Counted from the first letter of the stretch, positions 20,689-31,800 are shown. The stretch: DNA of 64,000 nt from CAIWAH01 sp964602595 (GCA_964602595.1 CAZRRO010000004.1:124001-188000); one strand, 5' to 3'. Program-made: numbers and translations. Notes: generated from the sequence alone by a model not told the origin.

Positions 20689-22413
20689 TCAATACCCCGC
20701 CGCCATGCCGTCTTTGCGGCTCTCGCTCGCGCCGATCCAGACGCGGTTCGTCTTGTCCCACAGCACGGCCTGGTAGCCGCCGAACGCGCCGATGCTCGCC
20801 GCGCCGAACTTGTGTCCGAGCTTTTGCAGGTCGCGGACGCTTTCGCTGGGGAAGCCGGCTTCGAGATTCACGGTGCCCCCGTCGGTCATCACCGTGCCGT
20901 CGGGATCGCTGGAGCCGGTGTGGTAGATGCGCGGGGCGTCGCCGGCTTCCTGGAGGTTCATGCCGAAATCAATCCAGTTCACGAGCACCTGCACATGCCC
21001 CTGCGGCTGCATGTCGCCACCCATCACGCCGAAGGCCATCACCGGTTCGCCGTCGCGTGTGACGAACGCCGGGATGATGGTGTGGAAGGGCCGCTTGTGT
21101 GGCGCGTAGCTGTTGGGCCGGCCGGGCGTGAGGTCGAACGCCTCGCCGCGGTCGTGCAGGCCGAAGCCGAGTCCGGGCGGCACCATGCCGCTGCCCATGC
21201 CGCGGTAGTTGCTCTGGATGAACGAGACCATCATCCCGCGATCGTCGGCGACGCAGAGGTAGATCGTATCACTGGTGCGCAGCGCCGGGAGGCCGGGGTC
21301 GTAGCGCCTCGCGGCGCGGTCCGGCCGGATCAGCGCGCGGCGTCTGGCGGCGTAGTCCTTGGAGTTCAGCTCGGCGATGGGTGTCTTGAAGAAGTCCGGA
21401 TCGGCGTAAAGCCGCGCACGGTCCTCGAAAGCGAGCTTCTTCGCCTCGATGAACGTGTGCAGGTAAGCCGTGCTGCCGAAGCCCATCGCCCTGAGGTCGT
21501 AGCCTTCCAGGATGTTGAGCATCTGGAGCACGGAAAGGCCCTGACCGTTCGGCGGCAGTTCCCAGATGTCGTAGCCGCGGTAGTTGGTGGAGATCGGGTC
21601 CACCCACTCTGAGGTGTGCTCCGCGAAGTCGCGCTCGGTCAGGAAGCCGCCCTGTTCCTGAAGGACGGCGGCAATCGTCTTGGCGATGTCGCCGCGGTAG
21701 TAGGCATCGCGCCCACCGGTGGCAATCTTGGTCAGCGTGGCGGCGAGTTGCGGGTTCTGGAAGCGCTCGCCCTTGCGCGGCGCGCGGCCGCCGGGTGCCC
21801 AGAGGTTCGTCACGTTCGGATACTTCGCGAGGATGGCCACGTTGCGTTCCCAGCCCTCGGCGATGACTTCGCTGAGCGGGAAACCGTCGCGGGCGTAGGC
21901 AACGGCCGGGGCGAGATTCGTGGCCATCGGCACGCGGCCGAACTTCCCGTGGAGCGCGAGCCAGCCGTCCACCGCACCGGGAACCGTGACGGGCAACGGA
22001 CCGTAGCTGGGCATGTTGGTGTGCCCGAGCTTCCGGATCGCCTCCAGTGTGAGCCCGTGCGGCGAGCGCCCGCTGCCGTTGAGCCCGTGCAGCTTCTTCG
22101 TCACCGGGTCCCACACGATCGCGAACAGGTCACCGCCCAGGCCACAACCGGTCGGTTCCATGAGGCCGAGGCAGGCATTCGCGGCGATGGCCGCATCCAC
22201 GGCGGAACCGCCCGCCTTCATCACGTCGAGCGCGGCCTGCGTCGCGAGCGGATGGCTGGTGGCGGCCAGCGCGTGCGGCGCGATGGTCTCGGAGCGAGTG
22301 GCAAAGGCGCGGTTCACGGGCCGCTGCGTGGCCAAGACGGGAAGGGCGAAGGGAACCAGCGCAAGCATCAGCCAGCAGGTGCGGAGCGTATGACCAAAAT
22401 CCGTTGAAATCAC
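20689..22413 (-). CDS. ggt: Gamma-glutamyltransferase family Ntn hydrolase
   Basis: The product is 574 residues, a normal length, with a signal peptide (LMLALVPFALPVLA). The large-subunit motif is QAALDVMKAGGSAVDAAIAAN ... GLGGDLFAIVWD. The autoprocessing and nucleophile Thr is in SDTIYLCVADDRG, and the small subunit continues with VSFIQSNYRGMGSG. It cleaves gamma-glutamyl bonds, for example in glutathione, in the periplasm. The proenzyme is expected to self-cleave before that Thr. The start is GTG at 22413. TAGCCT ends six bases before it, with a weak -35 (TCGCCA) 17 bp away. Confidence 0.93.
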   Translation of the reverse strand: MISTDFGHTLRTCWLMLALVPFALPVLATQRPVNRAFATRSETIAPHALAATSHPLATQAALDVMKAGGSAVDAAIAANACLGLMEPTGCGLGGDLFAIVWDPVTKKLHGLNGSGRSPHGLTLEAIRKLGHTNMPSYGPLPVTVPGAVDGWLALHGKFGRVPMATNLAPAVAYARDGFPLSEVIAEGWERNVAILAKYPNVTNLWAPGGRAPRKGERFQNPQLAATLTKIATGGRDAYYRGDIAKTIAAVLQEQGGFLTERDFAEHTSEWVDPISTNYRGYDIWELPPNGQGLSVLQMLNILEGYDLRAMGFGSTAYLHTFIEAKKLAFEDRARLYADPDFFKTPIAELNSKDYAARRRALIRPDRAARRYDPGLPALRTSDTIYLCVADDRGMMVSFIQSNYRGMGSGMVPPGLGFGLHDRGEAFDLTPGRPNSYAPHKRPFHTIIPAFVTRDGEPVMAFGVMGGDMQPQGHVQVLVNWIDFGMNLQEAGDAPRIYHTGSSDPDGTVMTDGGTVNLEAGFPSESVRDLQKLGHKFGAASIGAFGGYQAVLWDKTNRVWIGASESRKDGMAAGY

Positions 22414-22419
22414 GGCAGA

Positions 22420-22448
22420 AGGCTAGGTGGCGACTGGCTTGGTGGCGA
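22420..22448 (-). promoter_or_regulatory. Putative ggt promoter, leaderless type
   Basis: On the minus strand TCGCCA (22443-22448), 17 bp and TAGCCT (22420-22425) end six bases before the GTG start. Confidence 0.35.
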
Positions 22449-22512
22449 GGCTCTGTCCGCAGCGCGACGAACCAGCCGCGATGCCAACGATCTCTCGTCA
22501 TCGCCAACAGGA

Positions 22513-22541
22513 TTGAACCGGGCCAGGGCGATTCCTAAGCT
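22513..22541 (+). promoter_or_regulatory. Putative promoter of the Ig/NHL protein gene, leaderless type
   Basis: TTGAAC (22513-22518), a 17-bp spacer and TAAGCT (22536-22541) end nine bases before the GTG at 22551. Confidence 0.45.
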
Positions 22542-22550
22542 GTCCGCAGC

Positions 22551-25500
22551 GTGAACCACCTGCAATCCTTCCGCCTATTACTCGGATGTGCCCTGCTCTG
22601 GACGGGACACGCTGCTGCCCAATCGCCGCCCGCCAACGACGAGTTCCTCGGGGCCGGCATTTTCGAGGGCCTCACCGCAGAGGTTGCGGCGGACAATACG
22701 CTGGCCACGGCGGAACCGGGCGAACCGATCCACAACGGCCTCGTTGCGACCAGATCCCTGTGGTGGACCTACCGAAGCCCGGGCTATGCCAACGTAACCG
22801 TCACGGTCACGCCGGACCTCGCGCCGACCGTGGTGGCCGTCTACACTGGAGGCTCCCTCGACTCGTTGGAGCCAGTGCCGGGCACGTTACTCTACCGATC
22901 GGCGCCGGGAACGGCGTTCCGCTTCGTGAGCGTGCCCGATGCCCATTATCGAATCGCCCTCGAATCGGGGGCCGAAGCCGGCGGCGCGTCGCGAGTGTCG
23001 GTGGCTGCGGAACCGTTTCCGGCCGTCCTCCCAAAAATCACCAGGCAACCTGTCAGCGCCGTTGCCGGCCTCGGGAGCGTCGTCACCTTCAGCGTGACCG
23101 CGACGGGAACGCCGGCCGTGAGCTTCCAGTGGTTCCGGGAAGGATTGATGCTGCCGGGCGCCACGAAGGCGACGCTGCAAATTTCTCCGGTGCGGGGCAC
23201 CAACGCCGGCGCCTACACCGTTGTTGTCTCCAATATTGTCGGCGTCGTCCGCAGTGAACCGGCCGTCCTTGAAGTGCCGCTGGTGCCTGTCATCACCCGA
23301 CAACCGACGGCGCAAAACGTGGAACCGCGAGGCCAGGCGGTATTTTCCGTCACCGCGACCGGAGGAACCCTGAGCTATCTGTGGCTGAAGGACGGTGTGC
23401 CCGTTCCCAGTGGCACCAGTCCGACCCTGACAATCGGAAATGTCCAGGAAGCGGACGTGGGCAGCTATTCGGTCCAGGTGCTCAATTTCCAGGGCATCAC
23501 CGCCAGTGCCGAGACCTCGCTAAACCTGCTGCGTTCGCCCACGGCCGAGGAACGGAAGCTGGAGATTCTCACTGCCATCGGCGTGACGCAGGTGCGGGAA
23601 GGCCAGTCGGTGGATTTCGAGATCACGACCGCCGGGGCCAAACCGATGACGTTCCAATGGCTGCGCGACGGGAAGCCGATCGCCGGAGCGACCGCGCCCA
23701 ACCTGGGCTTCTCCGCTGAGCGCACCTCGGGCGGAACATACTCAGTCACCGTAACCAATCCTGATGCGACGGTAACCCGGCACTTTGAGCCACTGGTAGT
23801 GGTCGAGGCCGGACCACCGAACGACCATTTCTCCAATCGCATTCCAATCCAGATGTTCGTGCCGGCAACCACGTTCATGGCCAACCGGGAACCCGACGAA
23901 CCGGTGTTGATCGAGCGGGCCGTGCGTTCAGCCTGGTGGACATATCAGATGCCGGCGGACGGCTCGGTCACCATTGGGACTCAGAACGCGCAGTTCTATC
24001 CAGTCCTCTCCGTATTCACCGGCACCACGCTGTCCGAGCAACGGTTGATCGCTCACAGATTTGTCAACTCCGGCGAACGCTACGCGGAAGTAACCTTCCC
24101 CGGGCAGGCCGGCGAAACGTTCAATCTGTCGGTTGCGGACTATTATGGCGGACACGGCTCCCTTGGCTTCGTCGTCAGTTTCACGCCGGACCCGCCCAAA
24201 GACCAAATCCCGGCGATTACCCAGCACCCGACCGTTGCCGGGCAGGTGGAGGCCGGAACCAACGTAACCCTGCGGGTGGCTGCCACCGGAGCCTACCCGC
24301 TCTCCTACCAGTGGTGGCGCGGACCGGAACTGATTCCCGGCGCCATCGGGCCAACACTCGCCCTGACCAATGTGCAGGATGGATCCGCCGGCATTTATTC
24401 GGTGGTCGTTACCAATCCCAACGGTGCGACGCGGAGTGAACCGGTTGAAATGGTTGTGCAGGCGAGTGCGCCCAAATTGGTTGCCGGATTGGGCACCAAC
24501 TCTGTCACCGCGGGTTACCCGATAATATTGGCGCTCCGGCCCTCAGGCAGCCTGCCGATGAGCTTTGAATGGGAACTGGCCGGGCAATCAGTTCCGCGGG
24601 CGGACGGGCCGACTCTTCAATGGCGGCCCACTCGCCCCACCGGGCCCGTCAGCATCCGCGCGGCTGCCCGCAATGCGGCGGGAGCAACCGCACCGGCCGC
24701 TGGGGTCGTATCGGTCGTGCCCGCTGGTGTGCGTTACCGTTGGAGCACTTTGGCGGGAAAACCCGGTGTTGCCGGTCAACTTGACGGCCAAAGGGGAAAC
24801 GCCCGGTTCAACTATCCTTCGGGCATCGCGATGGATGACCAAGGGGTGATTTACGTGGCCGATGCCGATTCCAATCGAGTGCGCAAAATCACTCCCGATG
24901 GCGCGGTCAGCACATTTTCTGAAGCCTGGGGCAAACCGCTGATGTTCAGCTCCCCGGTGGACATTGCCTCTGGGGCTGACGGGACGATCTTGGTCCTCAA
25001 TCAAGGATCCTCGATTGTCCGCTGGTTCGGGGAAAGCCTGGTGGCACGCTTTCCGGGAGGCGATTGGGGCCTGGGCGTGGCGCCAGACCAGACTGTCTGG
25101 CGGGCGGTGAATACCTACGTGGAGCGCATCGCGCTGGACGGCACCGTCACCCGCATGGCATCGGCCCTCCAGACCGTAGTGGATGTGACCTTTGATGTAG
25201 TCGGCAACGCCTACCTCGCCGAAGCCGGCGGCCCAACCATTCGCCGGCTGGGCTTGGACGGACAATTGACAGTTTACGCCGGCACCCCAGGCCGGTTCGG
25301 ACAGGCAGATGGTCCAGCCTCAGAGGCAACGTTCCAGCATCCCAATTCCGTGTCCTTCGATGGAATGGGCAACCTGTATGTTGCCGATGAGTTCGCGAGC
25401 ACCATTCGCCGAATCTCCCCCGACGGTGTGGTGACCACCCTCGGGGGATACAATAATCGGTCAGGTTTCGCCGATGGTATTGGCTTCGCGGCCCGCTTTG

Positions 25501-25808
25501 TCTTCCCGCGACGGGTGCTCGCCACGCGGGAAGGAATCCTCTACGTGACCGACACTGGGGCGCATACGATTCGCAAGGGAGTTCCGGTTCTCGACGAGGT
25601 GGCGCCACGACTCCACGCAGAGACTGCGGAGAGCGGAATCGCCCTGTCGTGGACGGTTGGAGACAACCTGGTCTGGTTGGAGCGGGCAACCGCAGTTGAC
25701 GCCAGTTCGGCGGATTGGCAGACGGCCGATCCTTTGTCCGACAGCGACACCACAATCCATCTGGTGAGGCCGGAGGAGCAGTCATTCTATCGACTGCGCA
25801 GTCCCTGA
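22551..25808 (+). CDS. Secreted Ig-like and NHL-repeat protein with 'LSW...FYRL' C-terminal module
   Basis: The product is 1085 residues, with a GTG start and signal peptide (FRLLLGCALLWTGHAAAQ). Two copies of a ~110-residue beta-domain (W(W)TY, about 65 and 460) alternate with at least five immunoglobulin-like domains recognised by VSFQWFREG, LSYLWLKDG, MTFQWLRDG, LSYQWWRG and the ending AGTYSVTVTN. From about residue 730 come NHL repeats forming a propeller (FNYPSGIAMDDQGVIYVADADSN, FQHPNSVSFDGMGNLYVAD). The last ~65 residues are IALSWTV ... SFYRLRSP, a module also seen at the ends of the proteins at 58980 and 63423. It is inferred to be an outer-surface adhesion or binding protein. Confidence 0.88.
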   Translation: MNHLQSFRLLLGCALLWTGHAAAQSPPANDEFLGAGIFEGLTAEVAADNTLATAEPGEPIHNGLVATRSLWWTYRSPGYANVTVTVTPDLAPTVVAVYTGGSLDSLEPVPGTLLYRSAPGTAFRFVSVPDAHYRIALESGAEAGGASRVSVAAEPFPAVLPKITRQPVSAVAGLGSVVTFSVTATGTPAVSFQWFREGLMLPGATKATLQISPVRGTNAGAYTVVVSNIVGVVRSEPAVLEVPLVPVITRQPTAQNVEPRGQAVFSVTATGGTLSYLWLKDGVPVPSGTSPTLTIGNVQEADVGSYSVQVLNFQGITASAETSLNLLRSPTAEERKLEILTAIGVTQVREGQSVDFEITTAGAKPMTFQWLRDGKPIAGATAPNLGFSAERTSGGTYSVTVTNPDATVTRHFEPLVVVEAGPPNDHFSNRIPIQMFVPATTFMANREPDEPVLIERAVRSAWWTYQMPADGSVTIGTQNAQFYPVLSVFTGTTLSEQRLIAHRFVNSGERYAEVTFPGQAGETFNLSVADYYGGHGSLGFVVSFTPDPPKDQIPAITQHPTVAGQVEAGTNVTLRVAATGAYPLSYQWWRGPELIPGAIGPTLALTNVQDGSAGIYSVVVTNPNGATRSEPVEMVVQASAPKLVAGLGTNSVTAGYPIILALRPSGSLPMSFEWELAGQSVPRADGPTLQWRPTRPTGPVSIRAAARNAAGATAPAAGVVSVVPAGVRYRWSTLAGKPGVAGQLDGQRGNARFNYPSGIAMDDQGVIYVADADSNRVRKITPDGAVSTFSEAWGKPLMFSSPVDIASGADGTILVLNQGSSIVRWFGESLVARFPGGDWGLGVAPDQTVWRAVNTYVERIALDGTVTRMASALQTVVDVTFDVVGNAYLAEAGGPTIRRLGLDGQLTVYAGTPGRFGQADGPASEATFQHPNSVSFDGMGNLYVADEFASTIRRISPDGVVTTLGGYNNRSGFADGIGFAARFVFPRRVLATREGILYVTDTGAHTIRKGVPVLDEVAPRLHAETAESGIALSWTVGDNLVWLERATAVDASSADWQTADPLSDSDTTIHLVRPEEQSFYRLRSP

Positions 25809-25990
25809 TTCGCCCTTGCTGGTATTCCGAGTTGCTGTCCGGTTTGGCCAACGCCACCAACTTGCGTCAAGTTTTCGCATGAGGTCCTAGTTTGACGAAT
25901 CCGACAGACGGGAAGATGCCGTCGGCGACTTCTTGGCGTAACCCGGTGAGAAGTCCGGGAGTCTCTCCTGACGACCAACTCGCTCCGGCC

Positions 25991-27340
25991 ATGAAGCTCC
26001 AATTCCTGCTCACCACCGCCTCGCTCGTCTCCCTCAGCACCTTGGTTGCCGCCGACGCGGCCTCACGGAACTGGCCCGCCTGGCGCGGTCCGCTGGCCAA
26101 TGGCGTCGCGCCGGAGGCCAAGCCGCCGGTGGAATGGAGCGAAACCAAGAACGTGAAGTGGAAGGTCAAGGTGCCCGGGCGCGGCACCTCGACGCCGGTG
26201 ATCTGGGACAACCAGGTGTTCCTTCTCACCGCGATTCCCGCGGGCAAAAAGGCGGAGGCCAAGCCGGCGGCCGAACCCACGCCTGGCGGTCCCGAGGGTC
26301 GGCGCGGCGGGCGCGGCGGCATGAGCGAAGCCCCGACGGAGGAACAGAAGTTCACCGTGCTCGCGCTCGACCGGGCGACGGGCAAAACGCTATGGGAGCA
26401 ATCGCCGCGCACGCAGTTGCCGCACGAGGGGCATCATCGCGACCACGGCTTCGCCTCCGCCTCGCCGGTCACGGACGGCGAGCACCTGATCGTGTCGTTC
26501 GGCTCGTTCGGCCTCTACGGCTACGACCTGAAGGGGAAGCTGCTCTGGGAAAAGGACCTCGGCGACATGCGCACTCGGAACAGTTTCGGCGAAGGGAGTT
26601 CCCCTGCCCTGAGCGGCAACACGGTGGTCGTGCTCTGGGATCACGAGGGCGAAGACTTCATCGTGGCGCTCGACAAACGCGACGGGAAGGAATTGTGGCG
26701 GCAGCAGCGCGACGAACCGACCGGTTGGTGCACGCCGCTGATCGTGGAGCACGGCGGCAAGAAGCAGGTGGTCGTGAACGGCACCAACAAGGCGCGCAGC
26801 TATGACCTCGCCACGGGCAAACTGCTGTGGGAAGCCGGCGGGCAGACGGCCAACGCGATTCCGTCGGCGGTGACCGGCCATGACCGGGTTTACGTGATGA
26901 GCGGTTTCCGCGGGGCGGCCTTGCAGGCGATCACGCTCGGCAAGTCCGGCGACCTCACCGGCACCGACGCCATTGCCTGGAGCCACAGCAAGGGCACGCC
27001 TTATGTCCCTTCGCCGTTGCTCGCCGGCGACCTGCTGTATTTCTACTCCGGCAACAACGCGATGGTGTCGATCTTCGACGCCAAGGCGGGCAAGGCGCTG
27101 GTGGAGGCGGAACGCGTGGAAGGCTTGAACGGCGTCTATGCGTCGCCGGTGGCGGCGGCGAACCGGGTTTACCTGGTCGGCCGCGACGGCGGCACGGTGG
27201 TCGCGAAACAAGGCCCCACGCTGGAAGTGCTCGCCAAGAACCGGCTCGACGACGGTTTTGACGCGTCGCCCGCAGCGGTGGGTGGTGACCTCTTCCTGCG
27301 GGGCCGGGAGAACCTTTACTGCCTCGGTGAGGGGAAGTGA
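25991..27340 (+). CDS. PQQ-repeat beta-propeller protein, BamB-like fold
   Basis: The 449-residue product starts at the ATG at 25991 with a signal peptide (MKLQFLLTTASLVSLSTLVAA). WPAWRGPLANGVAPE opens the mature part, typical of 'PQQ-binding-like repeat' proteins of PVC bacteria. Repeats of the type ALDRATGKTLWEQ, YDLKGKLLWEKDL, ALDKRDGKELWRQ and YDLATGKLLWEAGG follow. A ~25-residue Gly/Arg-rich insertion (about 100-120) interrupts the first repeat. It is periplasmic and may be a scaffold or quinoprotein. No catalytic residues can be assigned. A TAGTTT box lies about 100 bases upstream. Confidence 0.87.
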   Translation: MKLQFLLTTASLVSLSTLVAADAASRNWPAWRGPLANGVAPEAKPPVEWSETKNVKWKVKVPGRGTSTPVIWDNQVFLLTAIPAGKKAEAKPAAEPTPGGPEGRRGGRGGMSEAPTEEQKFTVLALDRATGKTLWEQSPRTQLPHEGHHRDHGFASASPVTDGEHLIVSFGSFGLYGYDLKGKLLWEKDLGDMRTRNSFGEGSSPALSGNTVVVLWDHEGEDFIVALDKRDGKELWRQQRDEPTGWCTPLIVEHGGKKQVVVNGTNKARSYDLATGKLLWEAGGQTANAIPSAVTGHDRVYVMSGFRGAALQAITLGKSGDLTGTDAIAWSHSKGTPYVPSPLLAGDLLYFYSGNNAMVSIFDAKAGKALVEAERVEGLNGVYASPVAAANRVYLVGRDGGTVVAKQGPTLEVLAKNRLDDGFDASPAAVGGDLFLRGRENLYCLGEGK

Positions 27341-27350
27341 GCCGGGGCGT

Positions 27351-28829
27351 TCAGGCGAGCAGCTCCTTCACGACGCGGCATTCCAGAACGCCGGTCAGCT
27401 TCGAGTCGAGCCCCTGGAATTTGTAGGTGAACCGCTCGTGCTGGATGCCCATGAGGTGCAGCACCGTGGCGTGGAAGTCGCGGATGTGGACGGGGTCCTT
27501 GACGATGTTGTAGCTGAAATCGTCCGTCTCGCCGTAAACGGTGCCGCCCTTGGCGCCGCCGCCGGCCATCCACATGCTGAAACAGCGGGGATGATGGTCG
27601 CGGCCGTAGTTCTCCTTCGAGAGGCCGCCCTGGCTGTAAATCGTGCGGCCAAACTCGCCGCCCCAGATGATCAGCGTGTCGTCGAACATGCCGCGGGACT
27701 TCAGGTCCGTGATCAGGCCGTAGATGGCCTGGTCCACGTCCTTGCATTGGGAAGGCAGGCGGCCGCCGACGTTGCTGTGGTGATCCCAGTTGTTGAGGTA
27801 AACCTGCACGAAACGGACTCCGCGCTCGATCAGGCGGCGGGACAGCAGCGCGGTGTAGGCAAAGCTGCCCGGTTTGCGGGCGGCCTCGCCGTAAAGGTCG
27901 TAGGTGGACTGCGGCTCGTTGGTCACGGAGGCCAGTTCCGGCACGCTGCTTTGCATGCGGTAGGCCATCTCGAACTGCTGGATGCGGGTGTGCGTCTCAG
28001 GGTCGCCCACTTGCCGGTAGGCGAGTTCGTTCAGCTTCCGGAGTCCGTCGAGCTGCTTGCGGCGGAGTTCACCGGAAACGCCGGGCGGATTATTCACAAA
28101 CAGGATCGGATCGGCGCCGCTCCGGAAGGAAACCCCGGCATGTTCGCCCGGCAGGTAGCCGCTGGACCAGAGGCGGGCGCTGATGGCCTGGATCTGCTCC
28201 TTGTTGGTGGGCTCCGCGACCAGCACGACAAAGGAGGGCAGGTTCTCGTTCATGGAGCCCAGGCCATAGCTGAGCCACGAACCGAGGCAGGGCCGGCCGG
28301 AGTTCATGTTGCCGGTCTGCATGTAGGAGATGGCCGGCTCGTGGTTGATCGCCTCGGTGTGCAACGACCGGATGAGGCAAAGATCGTCCACGACCTTGGA
28401 TTGCCAGGGCATCAGCTCCGTGTTCATCCACACGCCGCTCTTGCCGGCCTGGCTGAACTTGTATTTCGACGGCGCGATCGGGAACCGGCTCTGGCCCGAC
28501 GTCATCGTGGTAAGTCGCTGGCCGTTGCGGACGCTCTCGGGCAAATCCTTGTCATACCACTCGCCCATGCCGGGCTTGTAATCCCACAGGTCCATCTGCG
28601 ACGGACCTCCGACCATGTGGAGGTAGATGACCCGCTTCGCCTTGGGCGCGAAATGCGGGAGGCCGTGGGCGTTCGGTGTGAGGCCGCCGGCCGCGGTCGG
28701 TTCGGCGGCGAGGCTGGCGAACTGGCGTCCCAGCAGCGTGCTGAGGGCGGCGTAGCCGAGCGCGTTCTTGCCGCGGGCAAAGAACTGGCGGCGGGTTTCC
28801 AGCGTGCGGTATTCGTCGAAGAGGTTCAT
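27351..28829 (-). CDS. DUF1501 protein with Tat-type signal, locus 1
   Basis: The product is 492 residues. It starts MNLFDEYRTLETRRQFFARGKNALG, a twin-arginine-like signal, followed by GYAALSTLLGRQFASLA. The DUF1501 body follows (VIYLHMVGGPSQMDLWDYKP, GSWLSYGLGSMNENLPSFV, LSRRLIERGVRFVQVYL, IIWGGEFGRTIYSQGG, GRDHHPRCFSMWMAGGG). It belongs to the alkaline phosphatase/sulfatase-like superfamily in fold. The activity of this family is unproven as far as I know. It follows the PSD1 gene by 34 bp and is probably co-transcribed. This PSD1-DUF1501 pair is a hallmark arrangement of Planctomycetes and Verrucomicrobia. Confidence 0.93.
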   Translation of the reverse strand: MNLFDEYRTLETRRQFFARGKNALGYAALSTLLGRQFASLAAEPTAAGGLTPNAHGLPHFAPKAKRVIYLHMVGGPSQMDLWDYKPGMGEWYDKDLPESVRNGQRLTTMTSGQSRFPIAPSKYKFSQAGKSGVWMNTELMPWQSKVVDDLCLIRSLHTEAINHEPAISYMQTGNMNSGRPCLGSWLSYGLGSMNENLPSFVVLVAEPTNKEQIQAISARLWSSGYLPGEHAGVSFRSGADPILFVNNPPGVSGELRRKQLDGLRKLNELAYRQVGDPETHTRIQQFEMAYRMQSSVPELASVTNEPQSTYDLYGEAARKPGSFAYTALLSRRLIERGVRFVQVYLNNWDHHSNVGGRLPSQCKDVDQAIYGLITDLKSRGMFDDTLIIWGGEFGRTIYSQGGLSKENYGRDHHPRCFSMWMAGGGAKGGTVYGETDDFSYNIVKDPVHIRDFHATVLHLMGIQHERFTYKFQGLDSKLTGVLECRVVKELLA

Positions 28830-28838
28830 GGCAGGCGT

Positions 28839-28859
28839 GAAATCGGAAGTTAGAATCGG
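28839..28859. repeat. Heptamer repeat between PSD1 and DUF1501 genes
   Basis: Three approximate 7-mers (GAAATCG, GAAGTTA, GAATCGG) fill most of the 34-bp gap. They resemble the array at 57625. Confidence 0.45.
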
Positions 28860-28863
28860 CGGC

Positions 28864-31800
28864 TTACTTGTTCAGGACCTCATCCAAGTTCAGCAGTTGG
28901 TTCGCCACCATGGTCATGGCCGCGAGTTGCGGGGCCGAAAGTCCCTCCGCCGGCTTGGAATCGCCGACCGAAACGAGCTTCTTCGCCTCGTCCGGTTGCT
29001 GGATGTAGAAGCCCGTCAGCTCGCCGAGGCTTTGCTTCACCAAGGACTTCTCCGGCTTGCTCAGCGGCCGGGCGAGGACACGTTGGGCGATCACCTCGAC
29101 CGCCTTGTTGGTGTCGCCCTTGGCTTGCTGGAGCGCCTGTTCCGCCAGGTGCCGCGCGGCCTCGACGAACTGCGGATCGTTCAGCGTCGCCAGGGCCTGG
29201 AGCGGCGTGTTGGTGCGCTCGCGGCGGGTGCAGGAAACCTCGCGGCTGGGCGCGTTGAAGAGGTCCATCGAAGCCGGGGGCGCGGCGCGTTTCCAGAAGG
29301 TATACATGGAGCGCCGGTAAAGGGCGTCACCGGAGTCCCGCTGGTATTTCTTGGTGTCGCTCTCGGGCATCGCCACGGCCTCCCACACACCGTCCGGCTG
29401 ATACGGCTTCACGCTCGGGCCGCCGACCTTGGGGACCAGCAGGCCGCTGGCAGAAAGGGCATAGTCACGCACCATCTCGGCATCCATGCGGAACCGCGGA
29501 CCACGGCTGAGCAGCCGATTACCGGGATCTTTCTCCAGCTTCTCGGGCGTCGTCGTCGCGTTCTGCCGGTAGGCGGACGAAGTGACCATGAGCTCAAAAA
29601 GGTGCTTCACGTCCCAGCCGCTTTCGCGGAACTCGACCGCCAGCCAGTCGAGGAGTTCCGGGTGCGTCGGGGATTCACCCATGATGCCGAAGTCGTCCAC
29701 CGACTTGACCAAGCCGACTCCGAACACTTCCTGCCAGAAGCGGTTCACCGTGACCCGGGCGAGCAAGGGATTGTCCGCGGCGACCAACCAATGGGCCAGA
29801 CCCAGGCGGTTGGTCGGGGCGCCGGGCGGCAGCGGGTTCAGGGCGGCCGGGACGGCGGCGACGACTTGGTCGCGCTTCTGGTCGTATTGGCCGCGGAACA
29901 GGATGTTGGCCATCGGCGCGGCGCCGTCCTTTTCCCGCTGGATGTGGGTGACGGGATACTTCTTCCGGATCGTCTCCCGCTCCTGTTCCAAGCCCGCGGC
30001 CAATTGGGTCGCCGCCTGGAACGGTTGGTCCACGGTGGTGAGGTAGTGGTTGAGCAGGCTCTGCTTCTGCGCCTCGGTCCGCTGGTCCGCCGCGACGGCC
30101 AGCAAGGCCTGCGGCACGCCGTCAGTGGCGAGCGACTTCACTTCGGCAGCGGTCAGCGTGCGGGTGTAGATCCGCACGTCCTGGACCTGGCCGTCGTTCA
30201 GCACCTGGTCCTTGCTCCGTTGGCCGACCCGCAGCGTCACGTCAGTTCGGATGGTATCGGAAAGCTGGTCCACCTCGGCCTTGGTCTTCACCTCGGCCCC
30301 GTTGACAAACAGCTTCACGCCGCCGGCCTTGCTGGAGCCGTCGTATGTCACGAACACATGCTGCCATTCGCCCGGCTTCAGCGGGTTGTCGGTGGTGACC
30401 ACCTTCAAGGCGTTCTCCGGCCACCGGTTGACGAAATGGACGGCCCAGTTCCGGTCGTGCGTGAATAGGTCCCAGCCGCGGAATTCGTTCCCTTGGTCCA
30501 TGCGCGCCAGCGCGGATTCGTAACGGCCGCCGGGCGCCTTCACCCAGGCGCCGTAGCTGAACGGCTGGCTGCGCTCGAAGTCGCCGACATTGCCCAGGTC
30601 GAAGGTTTTGCCCGCCTTGATCACGGGGGCCGGGCCGAGCTTGCCATCGGCCTTCCATTCGACCGAACCCGCCGCCTTGAAACGCCGGCCGCCGGCGGAA
30701 ATCTCGTCACCGGCGCCTTCGTTCAGCGGCGCGTGCAGCGCCAAACCGTCGGTGGGCACCTTGAAGCCGCCCGCCTGGGCGTTGGCCGCCCACTTCGCGA
30801 AGTCCGTCGCGGCGTCTTGTTTCCGCTGCTCGACCTTGGCCTTGGCAGCCTTGGTCAGCGCGGGCAGCTCGTTCCAGCGCGCATGGTCATCGGGGTCGGT
30901 GACGACGGTGATCGCCGCGTTGCGACCGTCCTTCACATTGCCATCGAACCCGCTCTGGGTCGTGTTCCGGAAGAACGCGGCCATCGAGTAGAAGTCCCGC
31001 ATCGTGATCGGGTCGAACTTGTGGTCGTGGCAGGCGGCGCAGTTCGCGGTGAGGCCAAGGAAAACCCAGCCGGTCGTGCTGACGCGGTCGTTGGCGTAGA
31101 TCGAGAGGTTTTCCTCCTCGATCGTGCCGCCCTCGTTGGTGGTCATGTTGCACCGGTGGAAGCCGGTGGCGATCAACTGCTCGTCGGTCGGATTCTCCAG
31201 CAGGTCGCCCGCGATCTGCTCGATCACGAACCGGTCGAACCGCTGGTTCCGGTTGAAGGCGCGGATCACCCAGTCGCGGTAAGGCCACATTTCGCGATAG
31301 TTGTCGAAATGGAGCCCGTGCGTGTCGGCGTAACGCGCGGCGTCGAGCCAGTAACGGCCGCGGTGCTCGCCCCATTGTGGCGAGTCCATCAGCCGCTTCA
31401 CGTAGCTTTCGTAGTAGCCGGGCGACTTGTCCTGGACGAACGCCTCGACGTCCGCCGGCTTCGGCGGCAGCCCGGTCAGGTCCAGCGCCAAGCGGCGGGC
31501 CAAGGTGCGGCGATCCGCCTCGGGATTCGGCTTCAAGCCCTGCTCGGCCAGCTTGGCACCGACGAAGGCGTCGATCGGGTTGCGGACTTTGAACTTGGAA
31601 CCGGCAACCTTCACCTTGGCCGGGACGGGCGGACGTTCGGGCTTGAGGAAGGCCCAGTGCGGCTGCCATTGGGCGCCGGCCAAGATCCATTGCTTCAGCA
31701 GCTCGCGTTGCTCCGGCTTGATCGTCTTGTGCGACTTCGGCGGCGGCATCACCTCGTCCGGGTCGGTTGTCACGATGCGTTTCCAGAGCGCGCTTTGCTC